Below the pieces are notes generated by a model. It was not told where the DNA came from. It saw only the letters and a program-made list of their open reading frames with translations, and searched no databases. 11,471 bases of DNA from Candidatus Woesebacteria bacterium (lineage in GTDB: Bacteria > Patescibacteriota > Microgenomatia > UBA8517 > UBA10165): NCBI GenBank assembly GCA_002686465.1, contig NZCP01000005.1, forward strand, positions 3,372 to 14,842. Direction: 5' to 3'. Below, in pieces: positions 1-6,343 of this stretch; position 1 is the stretch's first letter; every line of letters starts with the position of its first letter. The translations under genes were made by a program, and so were the position numbers.

Positions 1-428
1 TCAGTTGTTTTTAGAAGACAACAAGATTTTTGTTCTTTGATAAGATTTTGTCAGTATGCTGCTGACAAAGGGTGTGACTGAATAAGCTGCTGTCACGGCA
101 GTTAAGGTGCAGTGCGACGTAACAGGGTTACCAGCCTTGGGGTTACGGAGGGCTGGCTCAAATTAGGGTATAACCAAGAAAACCAAACCTTGACCCCGAA
201 ACGATGGGAGTGTTGGTACTCTCCTCACCCACTAATAATTTGGCGGAGTAATTAGCGTTTACATCACAGTGGGCGTGAACCTCTGTTAAACACACAAGAC
301 GAAAACCTTATTTCACGATAAAGTGACTATCTTGGGTGGCCATCTTCTGCTATGGATAGGTGTTTTGGGGCTCTCACTCATGTGCCCTTCCTTTCTATCT
401 GTCCTTGTGGAGGGTGGCATTTTTTTTC
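1..428 (+). ncRNA. Candidate structured RNA / long folded leader, no gene recognised
   Basis: No convincing reading frame covers these bases, which are less AT-rich than the flanking genes and full of pairable segments. Seen directly: an 8-bp hairpin 47-54/62-69 with a 7-base loop; an 8-bp hairpin 131-138/149-156, enclosed by 126-130/171-175; a 6-bp hairpin around 205-222; a 5-bp plus 4-bp stem near 264-297; and a possible long-range pairing between CACCCA near 226-231 and TGGGTG at 333-338. The region ends in a strong intrinsic terminator, as expected for an independent transcript. It may begin upstream of the window. I do not recognise it as tmRNA, RNase P RNA, SRP RNA or a group I intron. 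Large ornate phage RNAs such as GOLLD or ROOL are a class to compare with, but I cannot assign it. An untranslated leader or 3' tail is the alternative. Confidence 0.4.
339..427 (+). terminator. Elongated intrinsic terminator with T8
   Basis: A three-tier hairpin: 10 pairs between 339-348 and 409-418 (several G-T wobbles), about 7 pairs between 354-360 and 394-400, and a GGGC/GCCC tip at 368-371/384-387. Eight T residues follow at 420-427. The stem plus T-tract is typical of Rho-independent termination and separates the left-end transcript from the gene starting at 473. Confidence 0.7.
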
Positions 429-472
429 AAAATTTCTAAATAAAAGTCTTATTCCGGAGTCAAAGAAATAAT

Positions 473-946
473 ATGACTAGACAGGACGAAAATTGGGAAA
501 TGATGGTTTTTCTAAATCTTTCATGGAAGGAAGCGGGTGAAATAGAAGGGGAAGATAGGGAGTTTCTCTTAAAAAAAGCCGAAGAAACAAAATTTAATGT
601 TCTAGCCCAAAAGAAAGAAATGGCAGAACAACAAGATCAGCAAAAACAACGTATGGCTGCTCTCGCGCAACAGCAGCAACAGCCCTATCCACCACAGGGT
701 ATGCCACCTCAAGGCATGGGTATGCCACCTCAAGGTATGCCACCTCAAGGTATGCCACCGCAAGGTATGTCGCCGTATGGTGGTATGCCACCGCAACAAG
801 GTATGCCGCCTCACGCGCAGGTTCCTGTCCCCCAAAGATGGCAACCTCCCACCCAACAACAGCAGCCGCAACAGCAGCCGCAACAGAAGCAGCAGCAAGA
901 CAGTTCTAGCGAAGAAGTAGAAGTATCGGATTCATCGAAAGAATAG
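473..946 (+). CDS. Gln/Pro-rich protein with PPQGM repeats
   Basis: A 157-residue protein in two parts. Residues 1-60 are charged and helical-looking, with a W-x-E-x2-E-x4-DREFLL stretch around 18-33. That kind of motif is familiar from short phage tail or baseplate assembly helpers, but this is only a weak resemblance from memory. Residues 66-142 are low complexity: poly-Gln, then about eight copies or variants of PPQGM (73-112), then more Gln/Pro. The tail is acidic and Ser-rich (SSSEEVEVSDSS). No membrane segment or signal peptide is visible. The start has a possible GGAG about 15 bases upstream, poorly spaced, and no promoter is visible between the terminator and the gene. The disordered part could be a linker, a coat-like surface or a phase-separating region; its function is unknown. 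Confidence 0.75.
   Translation: MTRQDENWEMMVFLNLSWKEAGEIEGEDREFLLKKAEETKFNVLAQKKEMAEQQDQQKQRMAALAQQQQQPYPPQGMPPQGMGMPPQGMPPQGMPPQGMSPYGGMPPQQGMPPHAQVPVPQRWQPPTQQQQPQQQPQQKQQQDSSSEEVEVSDSSKE
689..811 (+). repeat. In-frame 15-bp tandem repeats encoding PPQGM
   Basis: Tandem units of the form ATGCCACCTCAAGGT, with copies differing at third positions (CCT/CCG, GGT/GGC) and occasional inserted Met-Gly or Gln codons. The array lies inside the gene at 473-946 and stays in frame, so copy number could vary without breaking the protein. Silent differences between units suggest the array is not brand new. Confidence 0.85.
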
Positions 947-962
947 GTGTAATTAAAAATGA

Positions 963-1337
963 ATGTATATTGCGAAAATAACTTATCCCGAGAAAGCTCT
1001 CAGAACGCTTTCTTGTGATTCCTGTAGTTGCAGTTACAACACCAAAGATTACAAAATATTATTCGACAATAATAAAATAAAGTATTTTAAGGTTCAAAGT
1101 ACTTTCGTAGTTTCAAGCGACTCCATTTCCCTTTGTCACGGATGCCTTCTAGATTCCGCTAAGTCAATTGCTGGGAGTGAGAACGTGACTTTCGTAATTC
1201 AAGCCGAGCAACATGAATACATTGTCGAATTCACTCCGGAGCCCCCGAAAGACGGAGAGGGGAATGAAAATTTTACTTATGATGATGACGACAACGGTGA
1301 TGACTCGATGGAAGACTTCTTAAAAGATTTGGAATAA
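963..1337 (+). CDS. Small acidic protein with CxxC pairs
   Basis: A 124-residue protein that I do not recognise. It has Cys at 18, 21 and 23 (CDSCSC) and a second pair at 58 and 61 (CHGC). Two pairs about 37 residues apart would suit a zinc ribbon or treble-clef site. The segment between is beta-rich in character. The C-terminal third is strongly acidic, with a run of Asp around 107-115, and ends DFLKDLE. It starts 16 bases after the preceding stop codon, so the two genes are probably co-transcribed. There is an AGGTG about 13 bases upstream of the ATG, a weak ribosome site. An overlapping ATG at 959 is in another frame and leads nowhere. Confidence 0.75.
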   Translation: MYIAKITYPEKALRTLSCDSCSCSYNTKDYKILFDNNKIKYFKVQSTFVVSSDSISLCHGCLLDSAKSIAGSENVTFVIQAEQHEYIVEFTPEPPKDGEGNENFTYDDDDNGDDSMEDFLKDLE

Positions 1338-1338
1338 A

Positions 1339-1369
1339 AAGCGGAAAACTCTCGCCTTCCTCCCCGCTT
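1339..1369 (+). terminator. Weak hairpin after the CxxC gene
   Basis: A 6-bp stem AAGCGG (1339-1344) with CCGCTT (1364-1369) just after the stop codon, with a long C-rich loop and no T-tract. It could be a weak or Rho-assisted terminator, or an mRNA 3' end protector. The next promoter starts at 1416. Confidence 0.3.
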
Positions 1370-1415
1370 ACAACTATATGAATAACCTCTGAAAAGCCTG
1401 TTAATAAATAAACTC

Positions 1416-1444
1416 TTGACTTTATAAGAAAAGGCTGATACACT
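1416..1444 (+). promoter_or_regulatory. Sigma70-type promoter, TTGACT-17-TACACT
   Basis: TTGACT at 1416-1421, a 17-bp spacer and TACACT at 1439-1444. The expected start is near 1451-1454, essentially at the GTG that opens the following gene. The box shares the CTTGAC core seen at the other five promoters in this window. Confidence 0.65.
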
Positions 1445-1453
1445 GTTTCTACA

Positions 1454-1693
1454 GTGAAGAACACGAAAATAAGCAGGATACTTTCCGGTATAGAACATCA
1501 AGTGTGGGCAAAGATAATTGCGACAAAAATAGTAGAATCAAATAATCTCACGCAAATAGAAGAAAAAGCCTTATTGTTTGGGATTATTGAGGACGCCCTA
1601 ATAGATGAGCCCAATCTAATACTTAAATTTATTAATACATCATTCATTGAACGTGATCATTTTGAAGTTGATAAACTTATGATACGAAATTAA
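1454..1693 (+). CDS. Unknown 79-aa protein with GTG start
   Basis: I do not recognise this protein. It is a compact, helical-looking 79-residue chain, Ile-rich, with alternating charged and hydrophobic positions; it has no clear membrane segment, and its ending LMIRN contains the only internal Met. There is no in-frame ATG upstream (a TGA lies at 1436). The GTG at 1454 falls only 9 bases after the promoter -10 box, so the transcript would have almost no leader and no Shine-Dalgarno site. A later GTG at 1502 is possible but also lacks a ribosome site. It lies just before the sigma gene but has a separate promoter. Confidence 0.6.
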   Translation: MKNTKISRILSGIEHQVWAKIIATKIVESNNLTQIEEKALLFGIIEDALIDEPNLILKFINTSFIERDHFEVDKLMIRN

Positions 1694-1696
1694 TGC

Positions 1697-1724
1697 TTGA
1701 CTTGTAATAAAGAAAGGATAAATT
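1697..1724 (+). promoter_or_regulatory. Promoter of the sigma / bS21 cluster
   Basis: TTGACT at 1697-1702, a 16-bp spacer and TAAATT at 1719-1724, weaker than the three leaderless promoters. The expected start near 1731 leaves a leader of about 13 bases holding part of the AAGAGGG ribosome site ahead of the ATG at 1744. Confidence 0.55.
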
Positions 1725-1743
1725 CCCAAGAGGGTTACAACGT

Positions 1744-2613
1744 ATGAGTACTAAAATACTTGATAAATATTCTACTGATATATCTCAATATCCCCTACTC
1801 ACAAGAGAGGAAGAGATAAAACTAGCCAAGCAGATTAAGCGTGGCGGCAAAACAAGAAAAAAGGCAGAAGAGAAATTCATTTTGTCTAATCTTAAGTTAG
1901 TGTTTAAGATTGCTAACGATTATGCAAATAGATGCTACGGTCTTTCACTCGACTTAACTGACTTGATTAATGAAGGGAACATCGGCTTGGTGGAAGCCGT
2001 GAACCGATTTGATCCAAGCAAAGGTGCTAAGTTTTCGACCTACGCTTCCTATTGGATTAAACAGCGTATTCGCAGGAGCATTAGCAATAAAGGGAGAGCA
2101 ATACGTCTCCCTGTGCATGTGTACGAAAAGTTTGGCAAGATTTCTGATTTTGTTGAAAAATTCATTGAAAAAAATGGCGAGAAACCTTCTGTAAAGGAAG
2201 TAGAAAAGGGCGTAAAGGTTTCAAATATTATCGCAAATACTTATTTGAATACTAGCATTACCAATCCATCCTCTCTAGATGAAGTGATTCCTAAAGGCGA
2301 CAGCAGCAGGAGGATACTGGTGAGAGGTGACATAACTGAGGATGTGAAAGCTCGATCTCCTTTCGTTTTCCTAGAGGAGAAGGATAGCTATAAAACGTTG
2401 GCGAAGTGCATGTCCGTATTGAATAAAAGGGAGCAAGATATCCTCCGTCGTCGTTTTGGATTTGATAGGAGAAAGGAAGAAACATTAGAATCAGTCGGCA
2501 AGAAGCATGGTATTACTCGCGAGAGGGTGAGGCAAATACAGGCGGCAGCACTAGTCAAGCTAAGGGTGAAGCTTGACGAGGCAAATAAGACAACTATCTT
2601 GTCAAATAACTAA
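1744..2613 (+). CDS. Phage-encoded sigma70-family sigma factor
   Basis: A 289-residue RNA polymerase sigma factor that would bind host core polymerase and direct it to promoters. Region 1.2 is at about 8-31 (YPLLTREEEI), regions 2.1-2.4 at about 45-112 (NLKLVF, DLINEGNIGL, KFSTYASYWIKQ), region 3 at about 117-180, and regions 4.1 and 4.2 at about 218-275 (RERVRQI helix). Region 1.1 is absent. By eye against E. coli RpoD, the -35 contact helix is kept. The -10 recognition segment differs: Trp433 is replaced by Tyr103, Tyr425 by Ala95 and Thr440 by Arg110, while Gln437 is kept (Gln107). It is closer to bacterial housekeeping sigma than to the small T4 gp55 type. It heads a cluster with bS21 14 bases and one gene downstream. 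Family assignment is secure; promoter specificity is inference. Confidence 0.95.
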   Translation: MSTKILDKYSTDISQYPLLTREEEIKLAKQIKRGGKTRKKAEEKFILSNLKLVFKIANDYANRCYGLSLDLTDLINEGNIGLVEAVNRFDPSKGAKFSTYASYWIKQRIRRSISNKGRAIRLPVHVYEKFGKISDFVEKFIEKNGEKPSVKEVEKGVKVSNIIANTYLNTSITNPSSLDEVIPKGDSSRRILVRGDITEDVKARSPFVFLEEKDSYKTLAKCMSVLNKREQDILRRRFGFDRRKEETLESVGKKHGITRERVRQIQAAALVKLRVKLDEANKTTILSNN

Positions 2614-2627
2614 ACAGGAAACAAATT

Positions 2628-2813
2628 ATGGAAGAAAACAATAAGGTAAAAGCATCGAACGATAGCTCACATAAAGCAGTATCGGACACTTCATCGGCAG
2701 GGTACAGCGATAAGCAAATAAAAGGGTTATCTTCTGAATTCAATCGAGCCTTTGCAAAGTGGGAGAAGAAAAGGGGTTTAAAATCAAATAAATTTAACCG
2801 TAAAAATTCATAA
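2628..2813 (+). CDS. Lys/Ser-rich 61-aa protein
   Basis: Not recognised. The N-terminal 25 residues are Ser/Asp/Lys-rich and probably disordered; the rest (YSDKQIKGLSSEFNRAFAKW and a basic tail) could form one amphipathic helix followed by a Lys/Arg/Asn end, suggesting RNA or ribosome contact. It has a good ribosome site (ACAGGAAAC, about 8 bases before the ATG) and lies 14 bases after the sigma stop. Its stop codon is immediately followed by the bS21 start, so it probably feeds ribosomes to that gene by coupling. A role with bS21 is a guess from position. Confidence 0.7.
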   Translation: MEENNKVKASNDSSHKAVSDTSSAGYSDKQIKGLSSEFNRAFAKWEKKRGLKSNKFNRKNS

Positions 2814-3017
2814 ATGACAGAAATAAGGATAAATAAAGGAGAGTCCGTAGAAAGAGCCCTAAGGAAACTAAAGAAAAAGCTGGATCGAGAAGGCACTTTG
2901 CGGGAAGCTAGGAACCGTAGACACTACGAGAAACCGAGCGAAAAAAAGTATCGCCAAAAAAAACAGGCCAAGTTTAATGCCATGTTGGAAGCACGACACA
3001 ATAAAGAGTGGTCATGA
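2814..3017 (+). CDS. rpsU: Phage-encoded ribosomal protein bS21
   Basis: A 67-residue homologue of small-subunit protein bS21 (71 residues in E. coli). The family pattern is plain: an N-terminal strand with IRINKGESVERALRKLKKK (compare VIKVRENEPFDVALRRFKR), then the EGTLREARNRRHYEKPSEKK segment matching the bacterial VLAEVRRREFYEKPTTERK, then a basic helical tail. In bacteria bS21 sits on the 30S platform next to the 16S 3' end and the anti-Shine-Dalgarno site, and helps mRNA selection at initiation. bS21 is one of the ribosomal proteins known from phage genomes. The ATG follows the upstream TAA directly (TAAATG) with no Shine-Dalgarno site, implying coupled translation. The tail is diverged and ends EARHNKEWS. 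A role in steering host ribosomes to phage mRNAs is inference. Confidence 0.92.
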   Translation: MTEIRINKGESVERALRKLKKKLDREGTLREARNRRHYEKPSEKKYRQKKQAKFNAMLEARHNKEWS

Positions 3018-3032
3018 CTTTATAAAAAGTAC

Positions 3033-3061
3033 TTGACAACATTATAGCTAACCGCTATAAT
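3033..3061 (+). promoter_or_regulatory. Perfect consensus promoter, leaderless rIIA start
   Basis: TTGACA at 3033-3038, a 17-bp spacer and TATAAT at 3056-3061, all exact consensus. The 7 bases GCTCCCC follow, then ATG at 3069, so the expected +1 is the A of the start codon. Upstream is CTTTATAAAA at 3018-3027, an AT-rich element also found before the promoter at 7880. An ATG at 3060 overlaps the -10 box and would not be on the mRNA. Confidence 0.9.
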
Positions 3062-3068
3062 GCTCCCC

Positions 3069-5225
3069 ATGAAAACAAGACCACAAAACAAGACATTCGA
3101 AGAATTTGGTATTCAAGATTCTGTTAGCTTTGGAATTAAGTCTTCCGGACTAGCGCACATTTTCAACGTTCTCCGGAACCAGCTTTACTCAGATAAAATT
3201 ACTGCTGTTATCCGTGAGTATTCTGTAAATGCCCTCGACGCTCATGTCGAAGCGGATATTGTAGATACTCCAATCGAAGTTACCCTTCCAACCCAATTGA
3301 ATTCCTTATTTAAGGTTCGCGACTATGGAAAAGCTTTGAACGACGAGGAAATCAAGGACGTCTACGCCTTCTACGGCGAATCCACGAAGAGGAATACCAA
3401 TGACCAAGTCGGCATGTTGGGCATTGGCAGCAAGTCAGCGTTTTCATACGGTGATAATTTCCTAATTGATTCATATATTGACGGCAAGAAACATTCGTAT
3501 AATGCCTTTATCGATCCTTCTCAGATCGGTCAGATTGCCAAACTGCATGTCGAGGATACCAACGAACCAGACGGTATTGAGATTACCATTGCTGTTGGTC
3601 CCGAGGACTATGACGAATTCCAGAGGAAAGCAGAAAACCTCTTTAGGTATTTTAAAGTCAAGCCGATCATAAAAGGAGTTGGTGAAGATTTTATCAACAT
3701 TGAAGACGAAGTTCTTTTCTCTGGCGATAATTGGTATTGGCGCAAGGGTGAAGACAGTTATCGTGGTGGTGATGCCGTTGCGGTGATGGGCGGCGTTGCT
3801 TATCCAATCGACAGATACGAAACTGATCATGAAGGCGAGCAGGGTGAGTTACTTAGGGACAACCTTGTGATGGAGTTTGACATTGGGGATCTGGATATTG
3901 CTGCCAGCCGCGAGAAATTACAGTTTACTGACTATACGAAGTCCTCTGTTAAAAAGAGGCTGGTCGAGGTTGAGAAGGAAATTATTGCGGAGGTTCAAAA
4001 GCAATTCGAAGGATGCAAGACCTTGTTTGATGCCAAGTGCCTGTGGAATGAGGTGTTCGATACCACTAGCGGATTGCATTCTCTTAGGGGCATAATCGCT
4101 TCCAAGCTGGAGTGGAATGGGGAGAAGGTAAAGGACGGAACGTTCAGTACCCCAAGAAATTACGATCTCTATAAGTATGAAAAGGGTAGTCGCGGTGGAA
4201 AATATCGCCCACAATCGAAGGGCGCATTCAATTGCCGCAACAACCATGTTCTAGTGTTTAATGATCTTGGACATAGGCGTGGTTCAATGGGACGTGTTTT
4301 GTCTTTGATTCTTGAAGAGGAAAAGGTTGTATATCTTCTTGAGCTTGGCACACGGAATGGGGATGGGGATACTCCCTCTCTGGATGGATACAAGGAAAAT
4401 TCTAGCTTTGATGGCGAGGTTACTTACCTCTCCAAACTGGAGAAGCGTAGGCTGAGTGATTTCACTGGTTACGGTACTGTTGCTTTGGGTTCTTATAATC
4501 CAGAGGCTTCCAAAAAATCTGCTTCCAAGATTCTGGAATTGGATTGGGCTGAAGTGGAGAGGTATAATGGTTACTGGAAGGGACCGCGAGCCAAATCGGA
4601 GTATTGGAATAATGTCTCCATCGACATTAAGAAGGACAGTGGCGTGTATCTCGTTATAGATAAGTATCTTTATAGAAACAAGGAGAATCAAAGTTGGCGG
4701 ACTGGCGAAGAGCCAAAGAGTCTTTGGCGTTATAAAGAGGCTTTGGAGTCTCTTGGGGTAACGCTTCCAACGATCTACGGCGTTAAGATTAAGGAGCATG
4801 ACAAGTTTAATGCTAGCCCCAACTGGACCAACTTTTGGGATTGGGCCGAGAAGGCGATTAATGATAAAATCGAAAGTGAGAATCTTGTCAGAAAACTCAA
4901 AGAGAAGAATGACGCAGATAATCTTGATCTTGATTTCTCAATTGAAAAGTTTTTACGTGACAAAACTCCAGAGGAGTTTGATAATAAGGACAACAAGTTT
5001 TTGAAATTCGCTAGGAAGTATCAAATGTCACTTCATAAGAATGAGAAAGAGAAGCTGAGTGGCTTTGCGAATACTGCTCGCTTGTTCGATGTCAAACTTG
5101 AAGAGAGTGTCAATGCCCTTAGCAAAAGATGGGAGAAGGTATTGAAAGAGTATCCAATGCTTGGCTACGTCGATAACCGTTCTGAGATGGATGACGTTAT
5201 TGGATATATCAACTTAGTAAAGTAA
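3069..5225 (+). CDS. rIIA: rIIA-like GHKL ATPase-fold protein
   Basis: A 718-residue rIIA-like protein, close in length to T4 rIIA (about 725). The N-terminal third carries a GHKL (HSP90/gyrase/MutL-type) ATP-binding fold: N-box REYSVNALDAH at about 49-59, a G1-like VRDYGKAL at about 83-90 in place of the usual DxGxG, and a G2 motif VGMLGIGSKSAFSYGDNF at about 114-131. The remainder is charged, poorly conserved and helical towards the end. T4 rIIA is membrane-associated, is needed for growth on lambda lysogens (RexAB exclusion) and affects lysis timing; its biochemical role is unsettled. I chose ATG 3069, not 3060, because 3060 lies in the -10 box. There is no Shine-Dalgarno site (CTCCCC precedes the ATG). 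It is a single-gene unit between a strong promoter and a terminator, and is separated from rIIB by three genes. Confidence 0.93.
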   Translation: MKTRPQNKTFEEFGIQDSVSFGIKSSGLAHIFNVLRNQLYSDKITAVIREYSVNALDAHVEADIVDTPIEVTLPTQLNSLFKVRDYGKALNDEEIKDVYAFYGESTKRNTNDQVGMLGIGSKSAFSYGDNFLIDSYIDGKKHSYNAFIDPSQIGQIAKLHVEDTNEPDGIEITIAVGPEDYDEFQRKAENLFRYFKVKPIIKGVGEDFINIEDEVLFSGDNWYWRKGEDSYRGGDAVAVMGGVAYPIDRYETDHEGEQGELLRDNLVMEFDIGDLDIAASREKLQFTDYTKSSVKKRLVEVEKEIIAEVQKQFEGCKTLFDAKCLWNEVFDTTSGLHSLRGIIASKLEWNGEKVKDGTFSTPRNYDLYKYEKGSRGGKYRPQSKGAFNCRNNHVLVFNDLGHRRGSMGRVLSLILEEEKVVYLLELGTRNGDGDTPSLDGYKENSSFDGEVTYLSKLEKRRLSDFTGYGTVALGSYNPEASKKSASKILELDWAEVERYNGYWKGPRAKSEYWNNVSIDIKKDSGVYLVIDKYLYRNKENQSWRTGEEPKSLWRYKEALESLGVTLPTIYGVKIKEHDKFNASPNWTNFWDWAEKAINDKIESENLVRKLKEKNDADNLDLDFSIEKFLRDKTPEEFDNKDNKFLKFARKYQMSLHKNEKEKLSGFANTARLFDVKLEESVNALSKRWEKVLKEYPMLGYVDNRSEMDDVIGYINLVK

Positions 5226-5231
5226 TTTTCT

Positions 5232-5274
5232 GTCGTTAGCGGTGCTGGGATTAAGTTCACCTGCTAGCAGCGAC
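5232..5274 (+). other. Hairpin preceding the rIIA terminator
   Basis: GTCG (5232-5235) pairs with CGAC (5271-5274), and inside it TAGCGG (5237-5242) pairs with CTGCTA (5261-5266), leaving a small internal loop. It stands 7 bases before the terminator stem, so the rIIA 3' end would carry two stacked hairpins. It may stabilise the 3' end. Confidence 0.45.
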
Positions 5275-5281
5275 GGAGAAC

Positions 5282-5340
5282 AACCCCAAGGGGGAGCTAG
5301 GGCTTGAGTGGTCTTGTTCCTAGTTTCTCCCTTGGGTGTT
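5282..5340 (+). terminator. Terminator after rIIA
   Basis: About 20 pairs between 5282-5301 and 5319-5340 with two single-base bulges and two G-T wobbles, a 17-base loop, then TGTT TAAAA. The stem is strong but the T-tract is short. Its core AACCCCAAGGG / CCCTTGGGTGTT is nearly palindromic. It separates rIIA from the small genes downstream. Confidence 0.75.
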
Positions 5341-5373
5341 TAAAAACAACAAAGTAACGAGTATTATAACAAT

Positions 5374-5610
5374 ATGATAGTATTAATTAATTCAAAAAAA
5401 AACAGTGAGAAACTTAGTTGGCTTTCTCATGTCGTAATTTCCGAAAAACCAGACGGGCGTTATGTTATTGTAAAGGATAGATTCAACAAGCAAGAGATAG
5501 AACAAGTAGGCGGGACCATCGCCCCCAAGTCTTATAGTCATGATGAGATGGTTGATTACGTCTCAAAATGTGGAAAAGGATTAATCCACAAAAAATATCG
5601 GGGGGATTAA
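5374..5610 (+). CDS. Unknown 78-aa protein
   Basis: Not recognised. Beta-rich N-terminal half (VVISEKPDGRYVIVKDRF) and a basic C-terminus ending GLIHKKYRGD. It has a single Cys (71). The start ATG lies in a very AT-rich stretch with no Shine-Dalgarno site. TATTAT/TATAAC lies 4-12 bases upstream, but there is no matching -35 box, so the transcription source is unclear (read-through of the rIIA terminator is possible). It is followed by another small basic gene. Confidence 0.65.
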   Translation: MIVLINSKKNSEKLSWLSHVVISEKPDGRYVIVKDRFNKQEIEQVGGTIAPKSYSHDEMVDYVSKCGKGLIHKKYRGD

Positions 5611-5641
5611 CTACCGCTTGAAATGTAATTTAAGGATAAAT

Positions 5642-5815
5642 ATGGAAATTAAGGAAAAAAAGGATTACAACAGATTACGACAAGAGACGCCCTCGAAAGT
5701 CAATAAAACCGTCAAAAAAAGTAAAAAAAGTGTAAAGGAACCGAAGAGAAGGGGTTTTAAGCATCTCGATATTGGTGCTATTAATCCTTATGATCATGGA
5801 TTACTTAATGAATAA
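5642..5815 (+). CDS. Basic 57-aa protein
   Basis: Not recognised. A Lys-rich, probably disordered chain (TVKKSKKSVKEPKRRGF in the middle) with a more hydrophobic C-terminus HLDIGAINPYDHGLLNE. I start it at ATG 5642, which has AAGGATA 4-10 bases upstream; the frame opens earlier with a TTG at 5618, which has no ribosome site. The basic stretch suggests nucleic acid binding. Confidence 0.65.
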   Translation: MEIKEKKDYNRLRQETPSKVNKTVKKSKKSVKEPKRRGFKHLDIGAINPYDHGLLNE

Positions 5816-5860
5816 TCTAAGATTTGCTGGTGTCCCTTTTCTAGCAAGAGGAACACTTAA

Positions 5861-6280
5861 ATGCTTTCATTCACAGAATTCGGTAAAGAAAAACCATCCC
5901 TATCGTATAATAGGAAACTAAACAAGGTCGTCCTAAACAATGGTGCTGCATTTTGGGTAGTCATCATGGCGATGGATCACCCAGAGATTCTGGAGGGAGG
6001 AATTGATTTCGATTTTGACGAACACTTTTTGGAATACTATCATAGTTTAACTGGTAGCAGAGAAGTCTTGCCTAGATACGTGAACTTCTTTATAAAAACA
6101 CTGGTTGACGAAGCGAACGAAGATGCAAAATGGTTGGAAGAAGACTCGCAAAAATTGTGGCTAGGAAACCAAGGCAATATCCCAACAGAAACAGACCTTA
6201 GCAAATGGATTGCGGTCAACAGTAAGGGGGGGCACAGCCAAGGCGCAACCATTCATCATCATCAGTTTGGTCAAAATTAA
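5861..6280 (+). CDS. Unknown 139-aa acidic protein
   Basis: Not recognised. An acidic soluble protein: hydrophobic FWVVIMAMDHPEILEGG at about 31-47 (too short and interrupted for a membrane helix), an acidic DFDFDEHFLEYYHSL at about 49-63, a helical VNFFIKTLVDEANEDAKWLEE, and a polar His/Gln-rich tail (TIHHHQFGQN). The ribosome site is AAGAGGAA about 8 bases before the ATG. The 45-base gap upstream holds two competing short stems (TTGCT/AGCAA and GTGTCC/GGAACAC), the second of which would bury the ribosome site; this is weak. The rIIB promoter starts 3 bases after its stop codon. Confidence 0.75.
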   Translation: MLSFTEFGKEKPSLSYNRKLNKVVLNNGAAFWVVIMAMDHPEILEGGIDFDFDEHFLEYYHSLTGSREVLPRYVNFFIKTLVDEANEDAKWLEEDSQKLWLGNQGNIPTETDLSKWIAVNSKGGHSQGATIHHHQFGQN

Positions 6281-6283
6281 TCC

Positions 6284-6313
6284 TTGACAAAACCATTCAA
6301 TATGTGATAAACT
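6284..6313 (+). promoter_or_regulatory. rIIB promoter, TTGACA-18-TAAACT
   Basis: TTGACA at 6284-6289 and TAAACT at 6308-6313, spacer 18. Unlike rIIA, the transcript would carry a leader of about 24 bases with an excellent ribosome site (AAGGGAAAGGA at 6326-6336) before ATG 6344. Confidence 0.65.
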
Positions 6314-6343
6314 ACTCCCAACAATAAGGGAAAGGAAAATCAC

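Noticed and set aside
2..40. Tail end of an upstream gene (12 codons, ending VL then TGA).
   Set aside because: Plausible composition, but too short to support without the upstream sequence.
1..428. tmRNA, RNase P RNA, SRP RNA or group I intron.
   Set aside because: I looked for their conserved core sequences and found none in position.
689..811. CRISPR or other repeat array.
   Set aside because: The 15-bp units are in-frame codon repeats without spacers.
3060..3068. Start of rIIA at ATG 3060.
   Set aside because: This ATG overlaps the -10 box, so it should not be on the mRNA.
5582..5590. DnaA-box-like TAATCCACA, one base from TTATCCACA.
   Set aside because: A single imperfect site inside a gene with no cluster nearby; no origin can be claimed.
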